From contig CM039505.1 of assembly GCA_022432975.1 (NCBI GenBank), positions 22,761,338 to 22,825,337 of the forward strand: a DNA stretch of 64,000 nucleotides. Reading direction: 5' to 3'. Within the stretch, counting starts at the first letter, position 1. Each line of letters opens with the position of its first letter. The DNA comes from Begonia masoniana (Eukaryota > Streptophyta > Magnoliopsida > Cucurbitales > Begoniaceae). Below, piece by piece: positions 9,604 to 21,648 of this stretch. The notes beneath the pieces were generated by a model. That model saw nothing but the letters and a program-made list of their open reading frames with translations. It was not told the origin of the DNA and searched no databases. The position numbers were made by a program, and so were the translations under genes.

Positions 9604-11547
9604 TTAATCTAAGTCCAAAAAATGCTTCCACAACTCCTTCCAAATTGAAGGAGGGACTGTATAGTTCATAGTGGCATTAGGAACTATCAGTGGTTCGAGA
9701 TCAGAAGTAGAAGCATAAGGAGCAGAAAGCTGAAAAGGACTTCGATACACCACCAAGTCCATACAAGGTGGAGGCTCTACCGGTGGATCAGCCGGAAGTG
9801 CAGCCATTGATCGTGGTAGCTCAGATGGGGACACAAAAGGATCAATGAACCGAAGCTCAGTATCCTGAATATACAAGGGCATGGAGGACACTACCTCATC
9901 AACCTCTGGTCTGATGATCGGAGGGAGTAAGTCTGCAGAACAAGCCTCTGAAAAACAAAGAGGGCTGAACTGTTCTGGTTGAAGAGCTTGAATGTCCGAC
10001 TGCATAGATCGAAGGACCCTTGTGAGAGAGCCTTCAAGTCTATCCACCTTGTGAGCCAACCGATCGTGAACTAAGTCAAGGTCCTTGCTCAGGTCCACTC
10101 TGGTCTGATTTAAATCTGTCTCAAGTTGATCAATTCTGAAAGATAATTTGGTAAAGGTGACCTCAAATGATGCATGCATCTGATCCTTAACAGAACTGAG
10201 AGCAGTTCCTAAACTTGCAATACAGGTCATCATCTCAACTATCTGTTCCTTACTAATAAAATGTCTCCTCTGATAAGTTTTTGGAGTTTGAGGAACATTC
10301 GGTGGGTTTGGTAAGGAGGTTTGGATTTGATGAGCAAGTTGTCGAATAGGGGAAATAAATGTTGGAGTGGCCAGAGAATGAGAAGTAGAAATCTCTGGAA
10401 GTGGAAGAGGCATAGGGAAGTGAGCTGAAGGTGCCGCAAAAGTATGAGGCGGAAGGGATGGGGTAGGGTGGCTTGGAACAGGAGGAGCAAGAGACAGGCA
10501 AGGAGGTTGAGAGCGTGACACCTGAGAGGATGAAGGTGAATTAACAAAGGCATGGATTTCAGATTCATCCACTCCTTCGTGAGTTGACTCCTCCTGCAGG
10601 AGAAGCTTCCTCTTCCCTAGCAGGGCAGAAGGTGCCTTAGAGGCCTTCTTGCGGGTCTCATCCAATACAAATTCCCCTTTCCGTGTTCTTTTTATCCCCA
10701 TTCTCTTCAGAGTGGAGAGTGAGCAGTAGCTTGAAGGTTGAAGACGGAAGGGATCATCTTCCTCTGAATATTCCACTTCAAACTTCTCGAAGATTTTCAT
10801 GAGAAGCAGATTGTATGGAAGCGATGTAGCCTTGGATGTGACAATCTGAATCATCCTTCTCAAAACAATAAATCTCATGTTGAAGGGGGTCTGGTGGTAG
10901 AGTGCAAACAGAACAAACAACTCCATTCCACTCACTTGATCATAATGACCACCATTGGGAATGATGTTGTACCCAATCATTTGATGAAAGAGCCGAGCCC
11001 GGATGGTGAGGTGCTTGCTCTTTAATTGATTAGGGATGTGATTCAGGTCTAGAGCAATTGTTCGCAAAAACTGATGACCCTCAGGAGAGTTAAGGAGTGG
11101 AGGCTCATGCCCTGACTCAAAGAATTTGACATGGTTATCTAAATGTGGACTCTCTAGAAGTGCATTGATTGTTTGGGATGTTATAACTATGTGTTTTCCA
11201 TACACATAGCTCGAGATTGTTGAGAAGTCCGAAGAGTAGCCAAGATTGGCATAAAACATCTTAATCGCTATAGGGTAATAGAATGATTCAACATCAAATA
11301 ACCCCAATAATCCGAGATGCTTCAAGGGTTCAACTATATCCAAGCCAGCTAAATCCTCAAAGACTATACTACGACTTGGAATCAAGGATTTAAGCTTAAA
11401 ATCGTCATGATACCTTTCTTCGGCAGCATGACTGAGGAAGTAGAGAGACGGCCACTGAGTTGCACGAAGAAGCTCGCATGGCTGACGAACTGAAGTTTTG
11501 GCCTTCTTCTTGGTCGGTTCCTGAACTGCTCGAGATGAAGATACCAT
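9604..11547 (-). CDS. SIRE env-like protein (putative plant transposon protein family), intact
   Basis: An uninterrupted 647-codon frame starts MVSSSRAVQEPTKKK and ends before the 3' polypurine tract. Residues about 1-300 form a compact domain (FEDLAGLDIVEPLKHLGL, FYYPIAIKMFYANLG, GGHYDQVSGMELFVLFALY). I associate it with the 'putative plant transposon protein' family found downstream of pol in SIRE/Maximus elements. Residues about 345-425 are rich in Pro and Ser. Residues about 433-516 are heptad-like (LSFRIDQLETDLNQTRVDL) and probably form a coiled coil. No signal peptide or strong membrane helix is seen, so 'env-like' describes position, not proven function. SIRE-plus has a homologue at 37989..40204 broken by a frameshift. 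It is striking that this frame is intact while gag-pol of the same element is decayed. Confidence 0.82.
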   Translation of the reverse strand: MVSSSRAVQEPTKKKAKTSVRQPCELLRATQWPSLYFLSHAAEERYHDDFKLKSLIPSRSIVFEDLAGLDIVEPLKHLGLLGLFDVESFYYPIAIKMFYANLGYSSDFSTISSYVYGKHIVITSQTINALLESPHLDNHVKFFESGHEPPLLNSPEGHQFLRTIALDLNHIPNQLKSKHLTIRARLFHQMIGYNIIPNGGHYDQVSGMELFVLFALYHQTPFNMRFIVLRRMIQIVTSKATSLPYNLLLMKIFEKFEVEYSEEDDPFRLQPSSYCSLSTLKRMGIKRTRKGEFVLDETRKKASKAPSALLGKRKLLLQEESTHEGVDESEIHAFVNSPSSSQVSRSQPPCLSLAPPVPSHPTPSLPPHTFAAPSAHFPMPLPLPEISTSHSLATPTFISPIRQLAHQIQTSLPNPPNVPQTPKTYQRRHFISKEQIVEMMTCIASLGTALSSVKDQMHASFEVTFTKLSFRIDQLETDLNQTRVDLSKDLDLVHDRLAHKVDRLEGSLTRVLRSMQSDIQALQPEQFSPLCFSEACSADLLPPIIRPEVDEVVSSMPLYIQDTELRFIDPFVSPSELPRSMAALPADPPVEPPPCMDLVVYRSPFQLSAPYASTSDLEPLIVPNATMNYTVPPSIWKELWKHFLDLD

Positions 11548-11919
11548 TTAGACGGTTGAAGAACTTTCTGAGCGAAAACTCGAAAGAAAGGAAAAGCTAT
11601 GGAGAGGGGAACCGACGGATAGGGCAGGAGCTATTGAAAGGGCGCGAAAGGATGAAACGTCTTCAACAAATAAATTTAAATGCTTTAGGGTTTTGCCCAA
11701 CTATAAGAATAGAGACTTGAAAATCAGATATCGCCCGATGGGTGACAAATGACACGTATCACCTGATAGATGCACATATCTTCCGATGCACAGTGGACGA
11801 TGCACTATAGTAAGTGGACGATGCATATCTTCGACGGTAAGTGGATGATGCATTATCTTCCGATGCCAATGGAAAGAATGGTAGATGTAAACACTCAAAA
11901 CTTAGGTTTTTCAGAAACT
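11548..11919 (-). promoter_or_regulatory. pol-env linker with LTR-like motif cluster (SIRE-minus)
   Basis: This short non-coding stretch lies between the end of pol and the start of the env-like ORF. Around 11740..11890 it carries several copies of CATCTTCCGATG-, GGACGATGCA- and GATAGATGCA-like words plus GACACGTATC, resembling the motif repeated in SIRE LTRs. A related cluster occupies the same place in SIRE-plus (37712..37862). It may act as a promoter or leader for the env-like transcript; that is inference. Confidence 0.45.
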
Positions 11920-14900
11920 TTTAATTCTAATTAGACCCAAACGAATTTTTATATCATTGAAAGTCTTCTCATCCAATGGTTTTGTAAAAATATCTGCTAA
12001 TTGATCTGATGAGTTGACAAATTCCAACGTTATATCCCTTTTTTGTACATGGTCTCTAATGAAGTGATATCTAACCTCGATGTGCTTTGTTCTAGAATGC
12101 TAAATGGGATTCTTGGAAATATTTATGGCACTGGTGTTGTCACACCGAATAAGAATCCTATCATAGAAAAGATTATAATCTTCAAGAGTTTGCTTCATCC
12201 AAAGCATTTGAGCACAGCAACTACCAGCAGCAATATATTCACTCTCAGCAGTTAAAAGTGCTACAGAATTCTGTTTCTTAGAATACCAGGACACTAGAGA
12301 TTCTCCTAAGAATTGACAAGTTCCACTTGTGCTTTTCCTATCTACCAGACTTCCAGCATAATCAGAATATGAGTATCCTATCAGATCAAAAGAAGTACCC
12401 TTCGGGTACCATAAACCTAAGTCATATGTCCCACTTAAATATTTGAAAATTCGTTTGACAGCAGTTAAGTGAGATTCTTTGGGGATGCTTGAAATCTAGC
12501 ACAGAGACAGACACTAAAGAGAATATCTGGCCTACTAGCTGTCAGATATAGCAGAGATTCAATCATACCACGATTTTTTTTTAATATCAACACTTGTTCA
12601 TTTTTCATCTTTGTCCAATTTGGTAGTGGTGCTCATGGGAGTTCTAGAAGACTTAGAAGACTCTAATCTAAATCTTTTTAAAAGGTCTTTGATGTATTTT
12701 TCTTGACAGAAGAAAATACCATAGGATTTTTGGCTAATTTGAAATCCTAAAAAGAATTTTACCTCCCCCATCATACTCATTTCAAACTCACTTTGCATAA
12801 CAGTGGCAAACTCATTGCAAAGTAAAACATTTGTAGATCCGAATATGATGTCATCTACATAGATTTGAACTAGGAGAATATTATTGTCCTTTTGCATGGT
12901 AAACAAGGTTGAATCGGTATTACCTTTTTTGAATTTCCTTTCCTCAAGGAAATTTTTCAACCTATCATACCAAGCTCTAGGAGCCTTTTAAGTCTATATA
13001 GAGTTTTTCTAAGTTTGTATACATGGTCAAGCTTTTCAGTCTTCAAATCCTAAGGGCTGCTCTACATAAACTTCTTTCATGATATACCCATTTAAAAAAA
13101 CACTCTTTACATTCATTTGAAAGAGTGTGAAGTTTTTGTGACAAGTATAGACTAAGAGCATCCTGATAGATTCTAGTCTAGCTACGGGTGCAAAGGTTTC
13201 CTCAAAGTCTATTTCTTCTTCTTGATTATAATCCTTTGGTGACTAACCTAGCTTTGTTTCTAATAACTCTGTCATTTTCATCCATCTTATTTTTAAACAC
13301 CCATTTTGTTCCTTTAATTAGATGATCAACTGGTTTCGGAACAAGTTCCCAAATATTGTTTCTTTCGAATTGGTTTAGCTCTTCCTGCATAGCTACAATC
13401 CAATTTTCATCTTGCTCTACTTCCTCGAATTTCTTAAGTTCAACTTGTGAAATAAATGCCAGATTGGCACAGAGATTCCTAAGAGAGGATCTAGTCTTCA
13501 CTCCTAATAAAGGATCACCTAAAACTTCATCTAAAGGATGATTTTTAACAAATTTTCAGTCCTTAGGTAGAGCACTATTTTCATCCTTGACTGGGACAAT
13601 TTCTAAAGATTTTGAAGAAGACTCTAGGGAATTTTCTCTTTGAATTATTTCTGCAGGTTTGTTTAAGAGAGAGAATCCAAATGCTTTTCTAAGGTATCAT
13701 CTTCATCCACATTGATTGTGTGATGAGGAGATTCATCAAAATTGACATGCACAGATTCTTCTTCAACTTGTATTCTTTTGTAGAACACCCTATATGCTTT
13801 ACTAGAAAGAGAATAACCAAAGAAAATTCCAAGATCAGATTTGGAATCGAATTTTCCCAAATTATCTTTGGTGTTTAGAATAAATCACTTACATCCAAAG
13901 GCTCTAAAGTATTTTACAGAAGAGGTTTTTCCATTCCAAAGCTTATAAGGAGTTTTCTCAAGAATTTGTCTTATAGAGACCCGATTAAGCACATAGCAGG
14001 CTGTTGAAACAGCTTCAGCCCAGAAATACTTTGGAATGAAATTTTCATTGAGCATAGTCTGAGCTAGCTCTTGGAGAGACCTATTTTTCCTCTTAACAAC
14101 ACCATTTTACTGAGGAGTTCTAGGGGAGGAAAAATTGTGCTCAATTCCATATTTGAGACACAAGAGTTTAAATTTCTCATTTTCAAATTCTCCATCATTA
14201 TCACTACGAATAGCAACAATAGTGAGCTCCTTTTCATTTAGAACTCTTTTCCTAAAGCTAGAGAATGTATCAAAGGTCTCATCTTTTGACTTCAGAAAGT
14301 ATACCCAAGTGAATCTAGAGAAGTCATCGACAATGACATAGGCATAGAGATTTCCACCTAGACTGGCTACATTAGAAGGACTGAAGAGGTCCATGTGAAG
14401 AAACTGAAGAGGCTTGGAGGAAGAGATTGAATTCTTTGATGCAAAGGAACTTTTGATCTGCTTGCCCATTTTGCAAGCTTCACAGACCTTATCCTTTTCA
14501 TGGGATATCTTGGGAATCCCTCTAACTAAATTATTCTTAGTAATCTTAGTTAGGGTATCCATACCTACATGTCCTAATCTCCTATGTTAAGTCCAACTAT
14601 CAACCAACAGATTCACAGCAAGACATTTTTCATCAACTTGTTCAAGGTTATCTAAATCAATAATATAAACATTTTCATTTTTATATCCTTTGAACAGAAC
14701 TTTACTATTCATACTATCTTAATCACAGAAGCATCAGATTTAAAAGAAATTTTCTATCCCTTATCACACAGTTGACTGATGCTTAACAGATTGTGCTTTA
14801 ACCCTTCTACTAATAAGACATTTTCAATGATGGGGTTAGAACAGTTACCTATGTTACCGATGCCAACAATCTTACCCTTTTGGTTTCCACCAAAAGTGAC

Positions 14901-14995
14901 ATTTTCTTTCTTCTTGTTGACAACAGCAAATTTGGTTGAGTCTCCTGCCATATGCTTCGAGCATCCACTGCCAAGGAACCACTGATTTTTCTGGG
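11920..14995 (-). pseudogene. SIRE-minus pol (protease, integrase, RT, RNase H), decayed
   Basis: Fragments in several frames follow Copia order on the minus strand. They are a protease remnant GSGCSKHMAGDS (about 14940) and the integrase block [14 protein letters not shown] with IRSDNDGEF (about 14200-14340). Next come integrase C-terminal LGIFFGYSLSSKAYR (about 13800) and RT start LNQFERNNIWELVP (about 13350). RT core [12 protein letters not shown] (about 12850) and RNase H AESEYIAAGSCCAQMLWMK (about 12220) follow. The protease D-S-G is changed to G-S-G. Stops and frameshifts separate the blocks, so no functional polyprotein is expected. Confidence 0.85.
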
Positions 14996-15074
14996 AGAAC
15001 AGTCAACCTTCAAAACAGAAGATCAAGTTGTCTTCTTTGGTATCCAAATCTTTTGGGTCCTAGAGTTAGGTCTG

Positions 15075-16575
15075 GTTCCCTTAGCACTCATTGCAGTCCC
15101 CTGCCAGGTTTAGTTTTTCCTAGTTTTAGAGGACATTCAAAGGATTTATGTCCTATCTCATTACAAGCATGACAGGTAGTTGGTTTAATAAAGAAGTTCT
15201 TAAAAGCTTTCTTTTTATTGAACTTATCATAACCTAAACTTGCTTTATCAAAAGTAGCTCTCTGATTTCCTATCAGCATGTTTAAGTTCTTGGTACCATT
15301 TGTGAACTTAAGCACGATATAATTCAAATCCTCATTTTTACTTTTAAGATCAGCTATCTCCTTTTCATGTGAGTCAACTTCTTTTGCATGCTTTTCTACT
15401 AAACCTGCATTGTCCTTTTTCAGCAGATTGTATTTAGTTTTTAACATCCCAAATTGCTTTACTAGATCATTAAAAGTATCAATTAAGTCTCTATCCTCAG
15501 TTTCACTATCACTAGAAGAAACACTAACCTCATTTTCATGTGCCATGAAGCACAAGTTGGCTACTTCCTCATCTTTTGAGGAAGTGTCACTCTCACTATC
15601 ATCCCATGTGGCCTTCATTACCTTCTTCTTGAATTTCTTGGGGCCTTTCTTTGCTTGAGGACATTTGGCCTTGATATGTCCTGGCTTCCCACATTCAAAA
15701 CAATTATCTCCTTCTCTTTTTGAGGCTTTTCTCCTCTAGAGAATTTCCTCCCATGCATCCTTTTTCTCTGGAGGAACTTGCTGAATCTTCTAGTAATAAG
15801 AGCAATGTCCTCATCTTCATCTTCTTCCTCAGAGTCATCTTGTTTGCTCGAGAAAGCTTTAAGTGTTATATCCTTCTTTTTGCTGATCTCTTTCTCTTTG
15901 AGATCTTCCTTGTCATTGGCTCTCATGGTTATCTCATGAGTCATCAAAGAGCTAATGAGCTCTTCAAGCTTGAACACTTTGAGATCCCTAGCCTCTTGTA
16001 TGGCCGTCACTTTTGGTTGCCATGCTCTCGGTAGGCATCTTAGAATTTTCCTTACCTGTTCTTCACCTGAGTAAATCTTACCAAGAACTTTTAGATCATT
16101 AGTGATGTTAGTGAATCGAGTAAACATAGATGAAATAGACTCATCTTTTTCCATTGAAAAAAGTTCATACTCATGCACAAGCATACTTAGTTTACTCTCC
16201 TTAACTTGGTTTGTTCCCTCATGTGTGACTTCTAACAAATGTCATATCTCTTGTGCACTATCACACCCCTGAACTCGATTGAACTCATCTCTGTTCAGTG
16301 CACAGTATAATGTATTTATTGCTTTAGCATTTAGACTCAGGTTCCGCTTATCGGACTCAGTTAATTCATAAGAGTCTTTCGGAATAATAATTCTATTTTC
16401 AGTTTTCATGGCTTTAAATGGACCATTTTCTATAATGTTCCATAATTCATAGTCCATGGCTTGAATGAATATTCTCATTCTCGCCTTCTAGTAAACATAG
16501 TCACTGCCATCAAACAAAGGTGGCCTGGAGATGGACTGACCCTCAATGTGTGAGGTGTTTCAGTTGCATGTCATT
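15075..16575 (-). pseudogene. SIRE-minus gag, decayed
   Basis: The N-terminus reads SRPPLFDGSDYVY, then MRIFIQAMDYELWN, typical of SIRE Gag, with in-frame stops near 16560, 16495 and 16240. The capsid region is open at 15618..16238 (LEVTHEGTNQVKESKLSML). Two CCHC knuckles are visible: one with GKPGHIKAKC near 15680, out of frame with what precedes it, and CHACNEIGHKSFEC near 15150. An acidic, serine-rich region and a likely coiled coil lie between them. The frame ends with a TGA just before the protease region, as in SIRE-plus. Confidence 0.82.
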
Positions 16576-16628
16576 GTAAATATATATTACAGAGTATTTA
16601 ACAAACAAAACTTAGACAATGTTTCACC

Positions 16629-16644
16629 TTTCTCTGATACCAAT
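16629..16644 (-). promoter_or_regulatory. Primer-binding site of SIRE-minus (initiator tRNA-Met)
   Basis: On the minus strand ATTGGTATCAGAGAAA directly follows the 5' LTR end (CCTACA). TGGTATCAGAG is the standard plant Copia site complementary to the 3' end of initiator tRNA-Met. Confidence 0.85.
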
Positions 16645-17931
16645 TGTAGGATCGTATTGTCTAAGAGGGGGGTGAATTAGAGTTATTAAAAATTATTTTC
16701 TTAATCTAAACGTTTTCTCTCTTGTATGCAATTACTAAATTAACAGCAAACACACAAGCAAAAACAAAGTAAAAGATAGAGAGAAATTTAACACCGTAGT
16801 TTTTAACGTGGTTCGGCTAAACTTGCCTACGTCCACGCTCCAAGGCTCCCCCTTGAAGATTCTTTTCTTCTCCTCACGAGAAAACAAGATCGAACTTCCT
16901 GGGCGTCGATCTACTACCTTTTACAACTCAGGTTTGCTCTTCATAGGCGACAATCTACTGCCTTTACACTTTAACAGAATGGATAAAGATTTACAGCCAC
17001 AGACTACACTCTCACAAATATCAAATCTCCAGTTAAATTGATGAGAGGTGTAGGAAGAATAACATAGTATCACTAAGTCTTTTTGCGTATTAGGGTTAAG
17101 AGAGAATTTCAGCAAAAGTTATTCTCCCGAGCTTCTTTCTTCACTTTATACTCTATATGTAATCGGCTTCAGATCTAGAAAGCTTCTAATCTGAATATGA
17201 AAATTTTATGACCGTTGGAGAAACATTCGTACATAGACCGCTAGCCGTTGTGTTCTGAAGTCATTTTCGTCCTTCGCCATTAATGAACTGGAGTTAAGGC
17301 ACTGGACGAGTATCACTGTTGCTTCGCGGTATTTCAAATTTCTGGCGCTAAGACTTTGGAAGAATGCGTCATTGACCTGTCATCGGTAGATGTATATATT
17401 CAATGCTTTGCGGTAGATGTAAGTGGTCAACGTCTTTTTCTTCTGCCGGTAGATGTCATTCTTTGCTATGCTGGCGGAAGATACTGTTCAGCGGTAGATG
17501 TTGCCTTTGAAGTACCAGCGGTGGATATGTTATTCTTTGCTATGCTGGCAGAAGATACTGTTCAGCGATAGATGTTCGGATGATCACATTGATGAGCCAT
17601 TGGTAGATGTAAACTTTGTCATTTTACTAGCGGTGGATATCTTTTCTTCTACTTCGGTAGATATGCAATACTTTATCAATTTCAGCCTGTTTTGCTATCA
17701 AACCCTGAACACTTAACTAGATTTGTTAAACAACTAAAATACCATTTTCAAATGGCATTTCCACTTAAAAGCTAGAAAAATATATGATGAGATCAATATT
17801 AAATTTATTAATCAACTTATTAATCTCATCAGTATAATACATTAATCTCATATATTTAACTTAATCAAATTGCACTTCTTAAAACACATCATCAAAAACA
17901 TCGTTAGACTTAAATATTATTTAAGTCAACA
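16645..17931 (-). repeat. 5' LTR of SIRE-minus
   Basis: This 1287-bp LTR pairs with 8003..9275, with scattered substitutions and small indels. It carries the same CGGTAGATGT-type motif run (about 17380..17665 on plus) upstream of the TATA-like site, where an LTR U3 enhancer would lie. Confidence 0.9.
17143..17152 (-). promoter_or_regulatory. Putative TATA box in 5' LTR of SIRE-minus
   Basis: Minus-strand GAGTATAAAG lies between the motif-rich U3 part and the downstream R/U5 part. The sister LTR conserves GAGTATAAAG near 8500..8509. The start site was not determined. Confidence 0.45.
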
Positions 17932-18819
17932 GGGTGATGTTGCATTATCGCAATTAGAGTTTTGTGAAAATTGTGCTCTCGGAAAGTCTAGCAGAGTGAA
18001 GTTTACATTAGCTATGCATAAATAAAAAGTAGTGTTGGATTGCACATCACTCTGATTTATGGGGACCAACTAGGGTTGCTTCAAAGGGAGGAGCAAATCC
18101 TTTCATGTCCATCATTGAGCTGTATGAAGACGAAGGATTATGTATTTGATAATTTTAGATTCTGGAAAAAGATGGTTAAAACTCAAACCAATTGGAAGGT
18201 GAAGAAGTTGAGAACCGATAAAAGCTTAGAGTAATGCTCTTCAAAATTTGATACTTACTATAAAAAGAAGAGCATCGTAAGACACTAAACTGTTAGGCAC
18301 GCTCTACAACAGAATGGTTTAGCCAAGAAGATGAACCGAACAATCTTAGAGAGGATAAGATGTATGCTCTTTACATCAGGTTTATCAAAGTCATTCTGGC
18401 AAAAGCTATCAAAACCACAAGATATCTTGTCAAACTATGTCCTTTCACAGTATTGGAGTTCAAGACACCATATGTGTTATGACCTGGGTAACCGGCAAAC
18501 TATGAGAGGTGTAAGGTGTTTCAGTGTGCGGCTCATCCACATATAAAAAATAAGAAACTGAAACCTTAGGCCAAGAAGTGTGTTTTCTTGGGGTATCTAG
18601 ACGATGTAAATGGGTACAAGTTGTGAGGTATCAAACCTGGCGAGCAAGAAGTAATTCTTAGCCGCGATGCGGTATTAAATGGGAAAGAACTATCATTCAA
18701 ATTACAGTTAACTTCAGAGACAAAAGTCAAGCTGAGTGAAGCTACAAAAAATGTGTTTCAGAAAGAGTTGGAAGATTTGAGCTTTGGAAATAATTCTCAG
18801 GTGAATGATTAGCATACTC
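17932..18819 (+). pseudogene. Copia-1 pre-integrase and integrase region
   Basis: After one copy of the GGGTG duplication, coding resumes as DVALSQLEFCENCALGKSS, the C-x2-C end of the GAG-pre-integrase domain. Next come DLWGPTRVASKGGANPF (out of phase in places) and NGLAKKMNRTILERIRCML, matching the integrase catalytic core around its third acidic residue, which is lysine here. Stops are frequent. The region ends at 18820 where a Gypsy LTR is inserted; RT follows at about 23076. Confidence 0.75.
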
Positions 18820-21648
18820 TGTAACACCCCATACTTTTTCCTTTTAAATTTCCATGTCATTTTTTTTAACACTTTAAAACAACTTTTAAGAAAACTTTAG
18901 AAAAGAACTCTAAGAGAAATCCCTTGAATAATGATCCGGGATTTGCCTACACTAGAATCTGAAATTTGCCTACACTCGACTCTGCCCGAGGTTTGCCCCA
19001 CAATCGCACTCATGAACTTTCTTTATATCTTCAAATCAACTTTGAATGAAATACAACTTTGAAATTTATTCTCTAAAATAAAACCCTCGTATAAACTTTT
19101 AAAGTCTAAAAGCATTTAAAACGTGCGGTGGAAATAACTTGAAATAATATCATTTGAATACTTTTGGAAAACGTTTAAAATGTGTAACGGAAGACTATGT
19201 TACTTGTGGAAAACCATTCGTTAAAACCCAAGTTAAAAGTCAAACTCCAATATGTAAAACATATTTTCCCCTTTCTTTTTTTTTTTAAATGTTGTTCGGC
19301 CTCCCTCTCGGGTGCCGATTGGAACCCATACATAGGGGCCGATTGAACCCATTCAATCAAGGGGCAATCGGTCGGCTTTCCAGCCGACCAATCGGCACCT
19401 TCTGCTGATCATGTCATGCTTTCATTTTCAAGCAAAATCAATCCCTCAATTTTCAACAAAATGCATCAAATTCGCATCCAATCCATTTCTATTAAAAATC
19501 TATCTATTTTCGTACAAAACATTTCTATGTTCCAAAACATGTATTTGTCAAAAAGTTCATCCTATAACTTGAACCAAATACTTACGTACTCACCCACGGG
19601 TCAAAATCGCCCTAAAAACACAAATGCCCCCATGGACGTGCTCCGTCAACTTCCTCTTCAATTTGAATGATGTGTGAGACTATCACCTGTACTTCTGTCA
19701 CCTACATCATCAAGGTTCATCTAACGAGTCTAACGCTCAGCAAGTAATGCCAATAAAAATGCATGCTCGTGATTATGCACATTCGTAAAACCATGTCATT
19801 TTCATCTTTTCTTTCTTTTTTTTCTCTGGCTCTCAATTATTGGGGGAATCAATCACTCTAGGGAGGAGCCGACAACCTCAGCCCCACCCGAAGTAGACAC
19901 CTTTTGTTCTACCTCAAGCAAGGAATGTCAAACTCTAGCCCCCGTTGACAACCTTTGCCCCGCCTCACGCAGGGAATGAATGTCAACCTCTAGCCCCATA
20001 ATAACCATTTACATACTTTACTTTCGTTTCATTCTTTATCTTTCTTCCATGAAAACTTATACTTAAAAATCATTTTCTATGCTATTTTGAAAACATGATG
20101 CATGGTGCGTGATGCATACTCAAATACTCTTAACATAACATGCAAACATTCCATATCTTTAAAGCTATGCCACTTCAGTCTATCCATGGTGCTACTAACA
20201 TGAAAACCTATCCATTCATAACCTCAAGCATTATAAACATATCCTCCAGGCTATAAACAACAATCATCAAACAATCATAACATAATAAGAACACATATCT
20301 AAAATCTAGAACAAAACATCTCCATAACTACACTACATCTTCCACATTAAATCATATGAAACTTTAAAATTCTAGCACCTTGTGATGTAGGCCAAACGGC
20401 CACACACATGCAACATTACTTACCTCGGGTCCTTTGCCAATTTATCGTCAACTGCTCGCTTCCTTCCAAAACTTGAGAACCTAAAGCATGTTAACCCTAA
20501 AGTTAATATCACCATTCGTATTTATCAGTTTTACCATGACCCCTAACCAATACAACAGGTCCAACAATTCAGTAACACAATTGTATAACACCACATTCTT
20601 CTCAACTAACCTAATTTAAGTGGCTAAATCCAAATTGAAGTCAAGTCCAAAAATATCTCCAAGGAAAGGGTAAATATGTATACCAATTCAAGGGAAGCCT
20701 CTCAACCAATTACTTTTGAACCATTAGCAATCCAATGATCAAATTTTACACCCTAATTCTCGAAATTTAACCCTAAAATCGAAACCCTAAGCGTGCATCA
20801 ATTCACAACAATTTAATCTATTCCCATTCCCAAGTAAAGTCTAATGTCAACATTGAAGCATAAAAGCATAAAATTGAACCGGCATTTCCAAATTTTTGTG
20901 CATTATACGCTCCACCCACAATCCAACCCAACAACCTCACCCAAAACAACAACACAATTATACTTCATAAATTTCTACCCTAAGATTTGCCAAACATAGA
21001 AGGAAAATCTGCTTACCTTCAAAGTTTGGAGAGGAGAGGAGGAAATTCGTGGCTTCCCTTCGAACGGCTAACTCGAGAGAGAGAATAAGGTTTCCGTGTG
21101 GGTTAGACGAGGGAGTGGGGGGAACGGGGTTGGCGTAGAAGAGAGAGCTGCTGGAGGGAGAGAGAGTCGCGGAGATGGAGAAGGGAAATCGAGAGAGCGA
21201 GAGGAGGGGGGGTCGTAAGAGTGTTCGGCCAAGGAGGAAGAACAACGTGCGAGAAGACAACCGAAAGGGAGGGAGGTTTCCAGCAAAAGAGGAAATGGCT
21301 TCTTGAAGAAGCCACAAAGAGTGAGGTGTCACCCTCACATTGGAGCATTTTCACCTTCCACCTTTCTATCCCTAATTTGCCCTTCCCAAATTTTAATTAA
21401 CCTTTTAACTCCATTCATTAATTTTCCTAACTATCTCACAATGTTGGCTTATGACCTCAATAATATTTTCTTCACCTAATAAATCGAAATCTTAAGTTAT
21501 AAAATATTATGCGCTTAAAGAAATTTATCCGTTAAATTTTTCAGGTAACCTCAATTAATAATTTCTATTCTTAAATAAACGGTAATTTTAGGACATAATT
21601 AATGTGCATTAACAACAATTTACTCAAATAAATTTCTTGGGTGTTACA
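18820..21648 (-). repeat. Gypsy LTR (3' LTR of the deleted element)
   Basis: On plus it starts TGTAACACCCC and ends GGGTGTTACA. The 5 bases before it are TACTC; no matching copy can be tested because the right end is deleted. It holds an inverted pair GGTGCCGATTGG (19311..19322) / CCAATCGGCACC (19388..19399) with a nested 8-bp hairpin, and a 17-bp palindrome GGCTTCTTGAAGAAGCC at 21297..21313. The stretch 21030..21340 is purine-rich and open on the minus strand, probably untranslated leader. Confidence 0.78.

Larger units (their letters stand above)
8003..17931 (-). mobile_element. SIRE-minus: complete SIRE/Maximus Copia retrotransposon with env-like ORF
   Basis: The two LTRs (8003..9275 and 16645..17931) both read TGTAGGATCG...TAACA or CAACA on the plus strand. 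The flanking pentamer GGGTG is exact (7998..8002 and 17932..17936). Order on the minus strand is 5' LTR, tRNA-Met primer site, gag with two CCHC knuckles, pol, linker, env-like ORF, polypurine tract, 3' LTR. This is the SIRE/Maximus layout, with an extra ORF after pol. The LTRs differ at a few percent of positions by eye, so the insertion is older than SIRE-plus at 31305. Gag-pol is broken many times; the env-like ORF is not. Confidence 0.92.

Noticed and set aside
9604..11547. True retroviral-type envelope glycoprotein
   Set aside because: No signal peptide, membrane helix or cleavage motif seen; only the position after pol is env-like.
20958..21354. Three overlapping minus frames of 72-126 codons
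   Set aside because: Purine/pyrimidine-biased LTR leader open in several frames at once; not coding.
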